A stretch of 64,000 bases of DNA, from NCBI RefSeq assembly GCF_014650575.1, contig NZ_BMVF01000006.1, forward strand, positions 310,001 to 374,000, given 5' to 3'. The notes under the pieces were generated by a model that saw only the letters and a list, made by a program, of their open reading frames with translations, was not told where the DNA came from and did no database searches. This document shows, in pieces, positions 20,356 through 29,575 of the stretch. Source of the stretch: Streptomyces naganishii JCM 4654. Its GTDB lineage: Bacteria; Actinomycetota; Actinomycetes; Streptomycetales; Streptomycetaceae. The position numbers and the translations under genes are program-made. Position 1 is the first letter of the stretch. The number at the start of each line of letters is the position of its first letter.

Positions 20356-21291
20356 ATGCGCAAAGGGCAGTACCGGTTCGTCGCGGGATTTCTCCTCGTC
20401 CCCGTGGCGCTCTATCTGATCTTCGTGATCTGGCCGTACATCCAGACGTTCGGCTATTCGCTGACCGACTGGAAGGGCCAGTCGCAGACCTTCAAGTTCG
20501 TCGGCCTGGACAACTACCGGGCGCTGTTCCAGGACGACGTCTTCCTGGAGGCCATCTGGCACAACATCCTGTTCCTGGTGTTCATCCCGGTGATCACCAT
20601 TCTGCTCGCCCTGTTCTTCGCCTTCATGGTGAACGCGGGCGGGCGCAGCCGCGCCGGCGGAGTGCAGGGCGTCGCCGGATCGAAGTTCTACAAAATCGTC
20701 TACTTCTTTCCCCAGGTGCTCTCACTGGCCATTCTCGCGGTGCTGTTCAACGCGGTGTACCGCAGTGACGGCGGCGGCCTGCTCAACGGCTTCCTGATCA
20801 AACTCGGCCTGGTCGACGCCGAGAACCCGGTGGAATGGCTGAACGAGCCGAGCATCGTGCTGTGGGCGCTGATGGTGGTGGTCATCTGGAACAGCGTCGG
20901 CTTCTACCTGGTGCTGTTCTCGGCCGCCATGCAGTCCATTCCGCGTGACGTCTACGAGGCCGCCCTGATCGACGGCGCCGGGCGCGCCCAGTCCTTCTTC
21001 CGCATCACCCTGCCCCTGCTGTGGGACACCGTGCAGACCGCCTGGGTCTACCTGGGCATCGTCGCCATGGACATGTTCGTGCTGGTCTCCTCGATGACCC
21101 AGAACATGGGCGCCTACGGCGGCGGCCCCGACCATCACAGCGACGTGATGTCGACGGTGATGATGCGCAACTTCCTCTACTACGGCAAAAGCGGCTACGC
21201 CTGTGCGATGGGCGTGGTCATGCTGCTGCTCACCCTGATCCTGTCCGTGGTCACGCTGCGCGCCACCCGCCGTGAGCGCATCGAGTTCTGA
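20356..21291 (+). CDS. ngcF: ABC sugar permease NgcF
   Basis: A 311-residue integral membrane permease of the MalF type with six expected helices. The first is FLLVPVALYLIFVIWPYI; others include NILFLVFIPVITILLALFF and ALMVVVIWNSVGFYLVLF. The cytoplasmic EAA loop that contacts the ATPase reads EAALIDGAGRAQSFFRITLP. ATG at 20356 was chosen because the hydrophobic start follows directly and GGGGCAGGA precedes it; the longer frame translates the dispersed repeat. It lies 117 bp after ngcE and 15 bp before ngcG. Confidence 0.92.
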   Translation: MRKGQYRFVAGFLLVPVALYLIFVIWPYIQTFGYSLTDWKGQSQTFKFVGLDNYRALFQDDVFLEAIWHNILFLVFIPVITILLALFFAFMVNAGGRSRAGGVQGVAGSKFYKIVYFFPQVLSLAILAVLFNAVYRSDGGGLLNGFLIKLGLVDAENPVEWLNEPSIVLWALMVVVIWNSVGFYLVLFSAAMQSIPRDVYEAALIDGAGRAQSFFRITLPLLWDTVQTAWVYLGIVAMDMFVLVSSMTQNMGAYGGGPDHHSDVMSTVMMRNFLYYGKSGYACAMGVVMLLLTLILSVVTLRATRRERIEF

Positions 21292-21306
21292 GCGGGAGTA
21301 ACGACG

Positions 21307-22242
21307 ATGAGCGCACCCCTCAAGGAGACCGCCCCCACCGGCGGACCCGCCCCGGCCGGACCGCCGGTGAGCAAGAGCGCCGCCCGCGCCGGCGAGCGGC
21401 GCGGCGAAGGCGTGGTCCTGAACGTCTTCTCGCACGGCTTCCTCGCCCTGTGGGCCCTGCTGATCGTGCTGCCGCTGCTGTGGCTGGTGATCAGCTCCTT
21501 CAAGACCGACGCCCAGATCGGCGGCTCCGCCTTCGGCTGGCCGCACAACTGGTCCTTCGGCGTCTTCAGCCGCGCCTGGAACAAGGGCATCGGCGACTAC
21601 TTCCTGAACACCGTGATCGTGCTGGTGTTCTCCGTGCCGCTGACCATGCTGTTCGGCTCCATGGCGGCGTACGTGCTGGCCCGCTACCAGTTCTGGGGCA
21701 ACCGGCTGCTGTACTACTTCTTCGTCGCGGGCGCGATGTTCCCGGTGTTCCTGGCGCTGGTGCCGCTGTTCTTCATGGTCAAGCGGCTGGACATGCTGAA
21801 CACCTACCAGGGTCTGATCCTGGTCTACATCGCGTACTCGATGCCGTTCACGGTGTTCTTCATGCACGCCTTCTTCCGCACCCTGCCCACGGCGGTCTTC
21901 GAGGCGGCGATCCTGGACGGCGCCTCGCACACCCGGACGTTCTTCCAGGTGATGATGCCGATGGCGAAGCCGGGTCTGATCAGCGTCGGCATCTTCAACA
22001 CGCTCGGGCAGTGGAACCAGTTCATCCTGCCCACGGTGCTCATGCAGCCGCAGAGCGGCTCCGACCCCGAGCGCTACGTCCTCACCCAGGGTCTGATCCA
22101 GCTCCAGCAGCAGCAGGGATACGCCTCCGACCTGCCCGTTCTCTTCGCGGGTGTGACGATCGCGATGATCCCGATGCTGGTCGTCTACCTGTCCTTCCAG
22201 CGCCAGGTGCAGGCGGGCCTGACCTCGGCGACGCTGAAGTAG
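21307..22242 (+). CDS. ngcG: ABC sugar permease NgcG
   Basis: A 311-residue MalG-type permease. After a soluble N-terminus (about 40 residues) come hydrophobic helices beginning LALWALLIVLPLLWLVISSF. The EAA loop EAAILDGASHTRTFFQVMMP and the C-terminal VVYLSFQRQVQAGLT are typical of this subunit, which ends with a short cytoplasmic tail. It forms the membrane channel together with NgcF. It sits 15 bp after ngcF with GCGGGAG as ribosome site, in the same operon. An unstructured gap follows before rok7B7. Confidence 0.92.
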   Translation: MSAPLKETAPTGGPAPAGPPVSKSAARAGERRGEGVVLNVFSHGFLALWALLIVLPLLWLVISSFKTDAQIGGSAFGWPHNWSFGVFSRAWNKGIGDYFLNTVIVLVFSVPLTMLFGSMAAYVLARYQFWGNRLLYYFFVAGAMFPVFLALVPLFFMVKRLDMLNTYQGLILVYIAYSMPFTVFFMHAFFRTLPTAVFEAAILDGASHTRTFFQVMMPMAKPGLISVGIFNTLGQWNQFILPTVLMQPQSGSDPERYVLTQGLIQLQQQQGYASDLPVLFAGVTIAMIPMLVVYLSFQRQVQAGLTSATLK

Positions 22243-22464
22243 CGCACCCGCCGCCGGGGCGTCCCCGGCGGTCCCACGCCGCCTCCGAAGCCGCTTTCCG
22301 GGGGCGGCGCTCGCGTGCGCGTAGCACGGTGTGTGATGTGTGTCCAAGTACCCGGAAACGGTTCAACCTCTTGACGGGAGGCAACCCGAACGGCTCAGCT
22401 TAGAGTTCACTAGTTGGACATAGACGGGGCCTCGCCGAAGCGGCCCCGCGCTCAGGAGGTCGTC

Positions 22465-23664
22465 GTGGAGACTCCAGGGTCGCAGTCGTCACTGCACCGA
22501 GCCAACCTGGAGCGGGTGGTACGTGCCGTGCGCCTGGCCGGATCCCTCACGCAGGCGGAGATCGCGAGGACCACGGGGCTGTCCGCGGCGACGGTCTCCA
22601 ACATCGTGCGGGAGCTCAAGGACGGCGGAACCGTCCAGGTCACGCCCACTTCGGCGGGCGGCCGCCGGGCCCGGAGCGTCTCCCTGAGCGGGGACGCCGG
22701 CATCGTGATCGGCGTCGACTTCGGGCACACCCATTTGCGGGTCGCGATCGGGAACCTCGCCCACCAGGTGCTGGCCGAGGAGGCCGAGCCGCTGGACGTG
22801 GACGCCTCCTCGACGCAGGGCTTCGACAGGGCGGAGGAGCTGGTCAACCGGCTGATCGAGGCCACCGGGGTGGACCGCTCGAAGATCGCCGGCGTGGGGC
22901 TCGGCGTGCCGGGCCCGATCGACGTGGAGTCCGGCACGCTGGGCTCCACCGCGATCCTGCCGGGCTGGACCGGCATCAAGCCCGCCGAGGAGCTGCGGGG
23001 GCGGCTCGGCGTGCCGGTGCACGTGGACAACGACGCCAACCTCGGCGCCCTCGGCGAGCTGGTCTGGGGCAGCGGGCGCGGGGTCAGGGACCTGGCGTAC
23101 ATCAAGATCGCCAGCGGTGTGGGCGCGGGCCTGGTCATCAACGGCAAGATCTACCGCGGCCCCGGCGGCACGGCGGGCGAAATCGGGCATATTACACTCG
23201 ACGAATCGGGCCCGGTCTGCCGCTGCGGGAACCGCGGCTGCCTGGAGACCTTCGCGGCCGCGCGCTACGTGCTGCCGCTGCTCCAGTCCAGTCACGGCAC
23301 CGACCTGACCATGGAAGGCGTGGTGCGGCTGGCCCGGGACGGTGATCCGGGCTGCCGTCGGGTGATCGCCGACGTCGGCCGCCATGTCGGCAGCGGAGTG
23401 GCCAATCTCTGCAATCTGCTCAACCCGAGCCGGGTCGTCCTCGGCGGTGATCTCGCGGAGGCCGGAGAGCTGGTTCTGGGGCCCATCAGGGAGTCCGTGG
23501 GGCGCTATGCCATCCCCAGCGCCGCCCGCAGGCTCTCGATCCTCCCAGGGGCCTTGGGAGGCCGCGCGGAGGTGCTCGGGGCGCTTGCCCTCGCGCTCAG
23601 CGAGATGGGCGATTCGACCCTTTTGGACGGGACTCTGGCCGCGGCCGCCCCTGCCTTCACTTAG
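22465..23664 (+). CDS. rok7B7: ROK-family transcriptional regulator Rok7B7
   Basis: The 399-residue protein has a winged helix-turn-helix at about 14-75 (LTQAEIARTTGLSAATVSNI) and a ROK sugar-kinase-like domain with GVDFGHTHLRVAIG (ATP-site-like) and the zinc motif CRCGNRGCLE (Cys252, Cys254, Cys259, with His242 upstream). GTG at 22465 has AGGAGG five bases before it and is preferred over the in-frame TTG at 22414. In S. coelicolor the orthologue represses the adjacent xylFGH operon and affects carbon catabolite repression and antibiotic production. The location between an amino-sugar and a xylose transporter suits a sugar-sensing role; the inducer is not evident from sequence. Confidence 0.93.
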   Translation: METPGSQSSLHRANLERVVRAVRLAGSLTQAEIARTTGLSAATVSNIVRELKDGGTVQVTPTSAGGRRARSVSLSGDAGIVIGVDFGHTHLRVAIGNLAHQVLAEEAEPLDVDASSTQGFDRAEELVNRLIEATGVDRSKIAGVGLGVPGPIDVESGTLGSTAILPGWTGIKPAEELRGRLGVPVHVDNDANLGALGELVWGSGRGVRDLAYIKIASGVGAGLVINGKIYRGPGGTAGEIGHITLDESGPVCRCGNRGCLETFAAARYVLPLLQSSHGTDLTMEGVVRLARDGDPGCRRVIADVGRHVGSGVANLCNLLNPSRVVLGGDLAEAGELVLGPIRESVGRYAIPSAARRLSILPGALGGRAEVLGALALALSEMGDSTLLDGTLAAAAPAFT

Positions 23665-23670
23665 AAAACG

Positions 23671-23688
23671 GATGGCACCGTTGCCATC
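23671..23688. promoter_or_regulatory. Inverted repeat between rok7B7 and xylF
   Basis: GATGGCA and TGCCATC flank CCGT, 7 bp after the rok7B7 stop and about 100 bp before xylF. It could be an operator for the xyl operon or a weak terminator for rok7B7; no T-tract follows. Confidence 0.4.
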
Positions 23689-23786
23689 TCGTTAAGGATT
23701 TACTTCTTGACGTCGCACGTGTGGCCGAGTTGACTTCCAGCCACCTCGGCCGCAACGACGCGGCCTCGTCAGGGAGGTTTGAAGAA

Positions 23787-24902
23787 GTGAACACGCGTAT
23801 GCGTCGTGCGGCCTTCGCCGTTGCAGCTGGTGCCATGGCCGTCTCGCTCGCTGCCTGTGGCAGCGCCAAGGAGTCCAGTGGTGGCTCCTCCAAGTCGTCC
23901 GGCAGCTCGAAGAAGGGCGACGCGATCACCGTCGGTCTGCTCCTGCCGGAGAACCAGACCGCTCGTTACGAGAAGTTCGACCGCCCGCTGATCGAGAAGA
24001 AGGTCGCGGAGCTGACGAACAACAAGGGCAAGGTCGTCTACGCCAACGCCAAGCAGGACGCCAGCCAGCAGAACCAGCAGGTCGACACCATGATCACCAA
24101 CAAGGTGGACGTGCTGATCGTCGACGCCGTGGACGCCGCCGCCATCAAGAACTCGGTGCAGAAGGCCAAGGACGCCGGCATCCCGGTCGTCGCCTACGAC
24201 CGACTGGCGCAGGGTCCCATCGACGCCTACACCTCGTTCGACAACGAGACCGTCGGCAAGACCCAGGGCGAGGCCCTGCTGAAGGCCCTGGGCTCCAAGG
24301 CCAAGTCCGGCAAGATCGTCATGATGAACGGCTCCTCCACCGACCCGAACGCCGCGCAGTTCAAGAAGGGCGCCCACGAGGTGCTCGACGGCAAGGTGAA
24401 CATCGGCAAGGAGTACGACACCAAGGAGTGGAAGCCGGAGAACGCCAACTCCAACATGGAGGGCGCCATCTCCGCGCTGGGCAAGAAGAACATCGTCGGC
24501 GTCTACTCCGCCAACGACGGCATGGCCGGCGGTATCATCACCGCCCTCAAGGCCGCCGGCATCTCCAACATCCCGGTCACCGGCCAGGACGCGGAGCTCG
24601 CGGGTGTGCAGCGCATCGTCGCCGGTGAGCAGTACATGAGCGTCTACAAGCCGTACGCCCCCGAGGCCGCCGCGGCCGCCGAGATGGCCGTCGACCTGGC
24701 CCAGGGCAAGTCGCTCGACTCCGTCGCCAAGGACAAGGTCGACAGCCCCACCACCAAGGGCGTCCCCTCGGTCCTGGTGCCGGTCACCGCGCTGACCAAG
24801 GACAACATCAAGGACACCGTCATCAAGGACGGCGTCTACACGGTGTCCGACATCTGCACCTCGCAGTACAAGGCCGCCTGCGACAAGATCGGTCTGAAGT
24901 AG
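23787..24902 (+). CDS. xylF: Xylose-binding lipoprotein XylF
   Basis: A 371-residue periplasmic-binding protein of the ribose/xylose type. GTG at 23787 follows GGGAGG; a short basic N-terminus, a hydrophobic stretch and the lipobox LAAC (Cys24) are followed by a Ser/Lys linker. The fold signature appears in VDVLIVDAVDAAAI, VVAYDRL, YSANDGMAGGIITALKAAG and VTGQDAELAGVQRI. It delivers xylose (inferred by family and operon) to XylGH. It is the first gene of xylFGH, expected to be repressed by Rok7B7, and is lysine-rich compared with its neighbours. Confidence 0.93.
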   Translation: MNTRMRRAAFAVAAGAMAVSLAACGSAKESSGGSSKSSGSSKKGDAITVGLLLPENQTARYEKFDRPLIEKKVAELTNNKGKVVYANAKQDASQQNQQVDTMITNKVDVLIVDAVDAAAIKNSVQKAKDAGIPVVAYDRLAQGPIDAYTSFDNETVGKTQGEALLKALGSKAKSGKIVMMNGSSTDPNAAQFKKGAHEVLDGKVNIGKEYDTKEWKPENANSNMEGAISALGKKNIVGVYSANDGMAGGIITALKAAGISNIPVTGQDAELAGVQRIVAGEQYMSVYKPYAPEAAAAAEMAVDLAQGKSLDSVAKDKVDSPTTKGVPSVLVPVTALTKDNIKDTVIKDGVYTVSDICTSQYKAACDKIGLK

Positions 24903-25110
24903 ACGGTCTGAAGCAAGCGACGGACAGCGCCTTCCCAACCAGGGGAATTCACACTTGAATTCCCCTGGCGGGACACAGGCGCACAAGGCTTCCGCCGGCG
25001 CCCCGCGCATCACACAGCCCCGCAAGCTCGAGGCGGGGCGCCGGTCGGAACATCCCCCCAAACTTCTGCACAACCTCCCGCCGGGTCAGGCGGCGAAGGA
25101 GATGGTTCAC

Positions 25111-25893
25111 GTGTCCGCTACGCCCGTGCTGGCGTTGCGCGGGGTCTCCAAGCGGTTCGGTGCCGTCCAGGCGCTCACCGACGTAGAGCTTGAGGTCCAC
25201 GCCGGTGAGGTGGTCGCCCTGGTGGGCGACAACGGCGCCGGAAAGTCCACGCTGGTCAAGACGATCGCCGGCGTGCACCCCATCGATGAGGGCGTCATCG
25301 AATGGGAAGGCAAGGCCGTTCAGGTCAACAAGCCGCACGACGCCCAGAACCTGGGCATCGCGACCGTCTACCAGGACCTCGCGCTGTGCGACAACATCGA
25401 CGTGGTGGGCAACCTCTACCTGGGCCGCGAGGTCCGGCGCCGCGGCGTCCTGGACGAGGTCGAGATGGAGCGGCGCTCCCGTGAGCTGCTGGACCAGCTC
25501 TCGATCCGCATCCCCAGCGTCCGCATCCCGATCGCCTCGCTCTCCGGCGGCCAGCGCCAGACCGTGGCCATCGCCCGTTCCATGCTCGGCGAGCCCAAGC
25601 TGGTGATCCTCGACGAGCCCACCGCCGCGCTCGGCGTCGAGCAGACCGCGCAGGTCCTCGACCTGGTGGAGCGGCTGCGGGAGCGCGGTCACGCCGTGAT
25701 CCTCATCAGCCACAACATGGCCGACGTGAAGGCGGTCGCCGACAAGGTGGCCGTACTGCGTCTGGGTCGCAACAACGGCGTCTTCGAGGTCAAGTCGACC
25801 TCGCAGGAAGAGATCATCTCCGCCATCACCGGCGCCACGGACAATGCCGTGACCCGTCGTGCGGCGCGCACCAATGGGGAGATCAAGAAGTGA
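25111..25893 (+). CDS. xylG: ABC sugar transporter ATPase XylG (single NBD)
   Basis: A 260-residue ATPase energising XylH. Walker A is GDNGAGKST (39-47), the signature LSGGQRQ (144-150), Walker B LVILDEPT (about 164-171) and the switch histidine lies in LISHN. It has one nucleotide-binding domain, whereas classical E. coli XylG/RbsA are double-domain proteins of about 500 residues; the complex must use a homodimer. GTG at 25111 is nine bases after AAGGAG; the ATG at 25102 is too close to that site. The 208-bp gap after xylF is the only spacing in the operon. Its last bases overlap xylH (GTGA). Confidence 0.93.
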   Translation: MSATPVLALRGVSKRFGAVQALTDVELEVHAGEVVALVGDNGAGKSTLVKTIAGVHPIDEGVIEWEGKAVQVNKPHDAQNLGIATVYQDLALCDNIDVVGNLYLGREVRRRGVLDEVEMERRSRELLDQLSIRIPSVRIPIASLSGGQRQTVAIARSMLGEPKLVILDEPTAALGVEQTAQVLDLVERLRERGHAVILISHNMADVKAVADKVAVLRLGRNNGVFEVKSTSQEEIISAITGATDNAVTRRAARTNGEIKK

Positions 25894-27182
25894 GCATCGA
25901 CAAGACCTCCACGCCCCCCGAGGACAACGTCGTGGAGAACCCCGAGGCGGCCCGCGGCTCCGACGTCGCCGTCGACCCCCGGCTGCTGGTGCGCGAGCAG
26001 GGCCTCGCGGGCTACGTGACCGAGTTCAAGCGGAAGATCAAGGCGGGCGACCTCGGCTCCATGCCGGTCGTCATCGGCCTGGTGATCATCTGGATCATCT
26101 TCCAGAGCCTGAACTCCAACTTCCTCACCGCGGGCAACCTCTCCGACATCTCCGTCGCCATGGTCGGCACGGGCATGATCGCCGTCGGCATCGTGTTCGT
26201 CCTGCTGCTCGGCGAGATCGACCTGTCGGTCGGCTCCCTCTCCGGCGTCGCGGGCGCCACCTTCGCCGTACTGAACATCACCCACGGCATGAACGAGGTG
26301 CTGGCCTTCGTGCTGGCCATCCTCACCGGCACGGTCGCCGGCGCCATCCAGGGCTTCTTCTTCGCGAAGATCGGTGTGCCGGCCTTCGCCGTCACCCTGG
26401 CGGGCCTGCTGTTCTGGAACGGCTTCATGCTCAAGATCCTGGGCGACAACGGCACGATCAACCTCAACAGCGACGGCCTGGTCGCCAAGCTGACGAGCTA
26501 CTACTTCTCCGACGTGGCCGCCGCCTACGGGCTCGCCGTCGCCGTCACCGTGCTGTACTTCCTCAGCGCCTTCTTCGGCAACAAGCGCCGTGAGGCCGCC
26601 GGGGTGCCGTCCAAGCCGCTGAGCGAGACCATCCTGCGCACCGTGCTGCTGGCCATCGTCTCCTTCGCCGTGGCGATCGTCTTCAACCAGTACAAGGGCC
26701 TGCCGCTGGCGGTCGTGATCTTCGTCGGCGTGCTGGTGATCACCGACTTCGTGCTCCGCCGCACCGCCTACGGCCGCAAGATCTTCGCGCTCGGCGGCAG
26801 CGTCGAGGCCTCCCGCCGCGCCGGCATCAACGTGGACATGGTCCGGATCTCGGTCTTCGCGATCTCCGGCACCTTCGCCGCGATCGGCGGTCTGTTCATC
26901 GCCTCCAAGATCGCCTCCGCCAACCAGGGCGCCGGCGGCGGCGACCTGCTGATGAACGCCATCGCGGCGGCCGTCATCGGCGGTACGTCCCTCTTCGGCG
27001 GCCGCGGCCGCACCTGGAACGCGCTCCTCGGCGTGCTGGTGATCGTCTCGATCCAGTACGGCCTCGCCCTGGAGGGCATCGCCTCCCCGGTCCAGTACAT
27101 GATCACCGGTGGCGTCCTGCTGGCGACCGTCGTCATCGACGCGGTCACCCGCAAGACCCAGAAGACGGCGGGACGCGCCTAA
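25890..27182 (+). CDS. xylH: Xylose ABC permease XylH
   Basis: A 430-residue permease of the RbsC/XylH family. About 55 soluble N-terminal residues precede the first helix (VVIGLVIIWIIFQSL). Family marks are GIVFVLLLGEIDLSVGSL in the second helix pair, VPAFAVTLAGLLFWNG and the EAA-like segment FALGGSVEASRRAGIN. It forms the membrane channel as a dimer. The GTG start overlaps the xylG stop (25890-25893), indicating tight coupling. A 12-bp hairpin follows the stop. Function as a xylose importer is inferred from the operon and the ROK regulator. Confidence 0.93.
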   Translation: MSIDKTSTPPEDNVVENPEAARGSDVAVDPRLLVREQGLAGYVTEFKRKIKAGDLGSMPVVIGLVIIWIIFQSLNSNFLTAGNLSDISVAMVGTGMIAVGIVFVLLLGEIDLSVGSLSGVAGATFAVLNITHGMNEVLAFVLAILTGTVAGAIQGFFFAKIGVPAFAVTLAGLLFWNGFMLKILGDNGTINLNSDGLVAKLTSYYFSDVAAAYGLAVAVTVLYFLSAFFGNKRREAAGVPSKPLSETILRTVLLAIVSFAVAIVFNQYKGLPLAVVIFVGVLVITDFVLRRTAYGRKIFALGGSVEASRRAGINVDMVRISVFAISGTFAAIGGLFIASKIASANQGAGGGDLLMNAIAAAVIGGTSLFGGRGRTWNALLGVLVIVSIQYGLALEGIASPVQYMITGGVLLATVVIDAVTRKTQKTAGRA

Positions 27183-27202
27183 CCGTCCTGTTCCGCGCAC
27201 CG

Positions 27203-27233
27203 TGCCCGGCACCTCATGGCGGTGCCGGGCACG
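27203..27233 (+). terminator. xylFGH terminator
   Basis: A perfect 12-bp stem (GTGCCCGGCACC / GGTGCCGGGCAC) with a 7-base loop, 20 bp after xylH. Confidence 0.8.
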
Positions 27234-27241
27234 GGCGTGTC

Positions 27242-27322
27242 CGGACGCGGGCGTCATCCGGACACGGGCGTCTGCGGACACGGGCGTCTGCGGACACGGG
27301 CGTCTGCGGACGCGGGAGCGGT
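27242..27322 (+). repeat. 16-bp tandem repeat (minisatellite)
   Basis: Three perfect copies of CGGACACGGGCGTCTG (27259-27306) are flanked by degenerate copies on each side. The array lies between the xylFGH terminator and dxs. No function is apparent; copy number is likely variable between strains. Confidence 0.85.
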
Positions 27323-27467
27323 CCGGTCTGTCATGACCCCGGCCATATCGGGGTACGGCCGTTCGCGTGACCCACGACGCACCGCCCGGACACCGGCCGC
27401 CACAGCGGAACATTAGACTCGACAAGCCCGGCAACAGCTCGATCAGCTCTACTGCAAGGAGGCACGG

Positions 27468-29396
27468 GTGCCGCTGCTGACCCGCATCAGGGGACCGCGC
27501 GATCTGGACCGGCTCAGCCTGGAGGAGCTGGACCGGCTGGCAGAGGAGATCCGGACCTTCCTCGTCGACGCGGTCTCCAAGACCGGCGGCCACCTCGGCC
27601 CCAACCTCGGTGTGGTGGAGCTGACCATCGCCCTGCACCGCGTCTTCCACTCCCCGAAGGACAAGGTCCTGTGGGACACCGGCCACCAGTCCTACGTGCA
27701 CAAGCTGCTGACCGGCCGCCAGGACTTCTCCAGGCTGAAGATGAAGGGCGGCCTGTCGGGCTACCCCTCGCAGGCCGAGTCCGAGCACGACGTGATCGAG
27801 AACAGCCACGCCTCCACCGTGCTGGGCTGGGCGGACGGCATCGCCAAGGCCAACCAGCTGCTCGAGCGCGACAGCCACGTCGTCGCGGTCATCGGTGACG
27901 GCGCCCTGACCGGCGGCATGGCCTGGGAGGCGCTGAACAACATCGCGGACGCCAAGGACCGCCCCCTCGTCATCGTCGTCAACGACAACGAGCGCTCCTA
28001 CGCGCCCACCATCGGCGGCCTCGCCAACCACCTCGCCACCCTGCGCACCACCGACGGCTACGAGCGCTTCCTCGCCCGCACCAGGGAGGTCCTGGAGCGC
28101 ACCCCGGTGGTCGGCAAACCGCTCTACGAGACGCTGCACGGCGCCAAGAAGGGGCTGAAGGACTTCATCGCCCCGCAGGGCATGTTCGAGGACCTGGGCC
28201 TGAAGTACGTCGGCCCGATCGACGGCCACGACATCGAGGCCCTGGAGTCCGCGCTGGCCCGCGCCAAGCGCTTCGGCGGCCCCGTCATCGTGCACTGCCT
28301 CACCGAGAAGGGCCGCGGCTACCAGCCCGCTCTCCAGGACGAGGCCGACCGCTTCCACGCCGTCGGCAAGATCCACCCCGACACGGGCCTGCCGATCGCC
28401 ACCTCCGGCGCCGACTGGACGTCCGTCTTCGGCGACGAGATGGTCAAGCTCGGCAAGGAGCGCAAGGACGTCGTCGCCATCACCGCGGCCATGCTCCAGC
28501 CGGTCGGCCTGGACAAGTTCGCCAAGGCCTTCCCCGACCGGGTCTACGACGTCGGCATCGCCGAGCAGCACGGCGCGGTCTCCGCGGCCGGCCTCGCCCA
28601 CGCCGGGGTCCACCCAGTCTTCGCCGTCTACGCCACCTTCCTCAACCGCGCCTTCGACCAGGTGCTGATGGACGTGGCCCTGCACAAGTGCGGCGTCACC
28701 TTCGTCCTGGACCGGGCCGGCATCACCGGCACCGACGGCGCCTCCCACAACGGCATGTGGGACATGTCGATCCTCCAGGTCGTCCCCGGGCTGCGGCTGG
28801 CCGCCCCGCGCGACGCCGACCAGGTCCGCGCCCAGCTGCGCGAGGCCGTCGAGGTCGACGACGCCCCCACCGTGGTCCGCTTCTCCAAGGGCGCGGTCGG
28901 CCCGGCCGTGCCCGCCGTGGGCCGCGTCGGCGGCATGGACGTACTGCGCGAGCCCGGCACCGACCGCCCGGACGTGCTGCTGGTCTCGGTGGGCGCCCTC
29001 GCGCCGATGTGCCTGGAGATCGCCACGCTGCTCGACAAGCAGGGCATCTCCACCACCGTCGTCGACCCCCGCTGGGTCAAGCCCGTCGACGAGGCCATGG
29101 CCCCGCTCGCCGAGCGCCACCGCGTGGTCGTCACCGTCGAGGACAACTCCCGCGTCGGCGGCGTCGGCTCCGCCGTCGCCCAGGCGCTCAGGGACGCGGG
29201 CGTGGACGTGCCGCTGCGCGACTTCGGCATCCCGCCGCGCTTCCTCGACCACGCCTCCCGCGCGGAGGTCATGGCGGAGATCGGGCTGACCGCGCCCGAC
29301 ATCGCCCGCCAGGTCACCGGGCTCGTCTCCCGGCTCGACGGCCGGTTCGAGCGCGCGGCCGGCGAGGTCGACTCGGTCCAGCCCGCGCGCGACTGA
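27468..29396 (+). CDS. dxs: 1-deoxy-D-xylulose-5-phosphate synthase
   Basis: The 642-residue thiamine diphosphate enzyme joins pyruvate and glyceraldehyde-3-phosphate, the first step of the MEP isoprenoid pathway. The cofactor-binding motif [16 protein letters not shown] begins at residue 143, the catalytic glutamate is in [11 protein letters not shown] (Glu366), and the N-terminal histidine lies in the DTGHQSY segment. The C-terminal transketolase domain has [18 protein letters not shown] at 27468 follows AAGGAGG. Length is normal for Dxs. No other isoprenoid gene is adjacent. A long-loop hairpin follows, so dxs is probably monocistronic. Confidence 0.97.
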   Translation: MPLLTRIRGPRDLDRLSLEELDRLAEEIRTFLVDAVSKTGGHLGPNLGVVELTIALHRVFHSPKDKVLWDTGHQSYVHKLLTGRQDFSRLKMKGGLSGYPSQAESEHDVIENSHASTVLGWADGIAKANQLLERDSHVVAVIGDGALTGGMAWEALNNIADAKDRPLVIVVNDNERSYAPTIGGLANHLATLRTTDGYERFLARTREVLERTPVVGKPLYETLHGAKKGLKDFIAPQGMFEDLGLKYVGPIDGHDIEALESALARAKRFGGPVIVHCLTEKGRGYQPALQDEADRFHAVGKIHPDTGLPIATSGADWTSVFGDEMVKLGKERKDVVAITAAMLQPVGLDKFAKAFPDRVYDVGIAEQHGAVSAAGLAHAGVHPVFAVYATFLNRAFDQVLMDVALHKCGVTFVLDRAGITGTDGASHNGMWDMSILQVVPGLRLAAPRDADQVRAQLREAVEVDDAPTVVRFSKGAVGPAVPAVGRVGGMDVLREPGTDRPDVLLVSVGALAPMCLEIATLLDKQGISTTVVDPRWVKPVDEAMAPLAERHRVVVTVEDNSRVGGVGSAVAQALRDAGVDVPLRDFGIPPRFLDHASRAEVMAEIGLTAPDIARQVTGLVSRLDGRFERAAGEVDSVQPARD

Positions 29397-29451
29397 GGCC
29401 CGCCCGGAGCACCGGCGGCCCGCGCGCCTCACGTCCCTCACCGACCTCATT

Positions 29452-29489
29452 GGGCCGGTTCCGTCCCGCACAGGTGGCGGAACCGGCCC
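29452..29489 (+). terminator. dxs terminator
   Basis: Perfect 12-bp arms (GGGCCGGTTCCG / CGGAACCGGCCC) enclose a 14-base loop, 55 bp after the dxs stop and before the permease gene. Confidence 0.7.
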
Positions 29490-29575
29490 GGTTGCGTGAA
29501 CCTGCCAGTGCCGGGGCATACGCATCCCCAGCCCTCTCGATCATGTCGAGGACGACAAGCAGGGGAGGTAGGCCC

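Noticed and set aside
22371..22406. TTGACG ... TAGAGT as a rok7B7 promoter
   Set aside because: The spacer is 24 bp, too long for a standard sigma-70-type promoter; the -10 alone may still be real.
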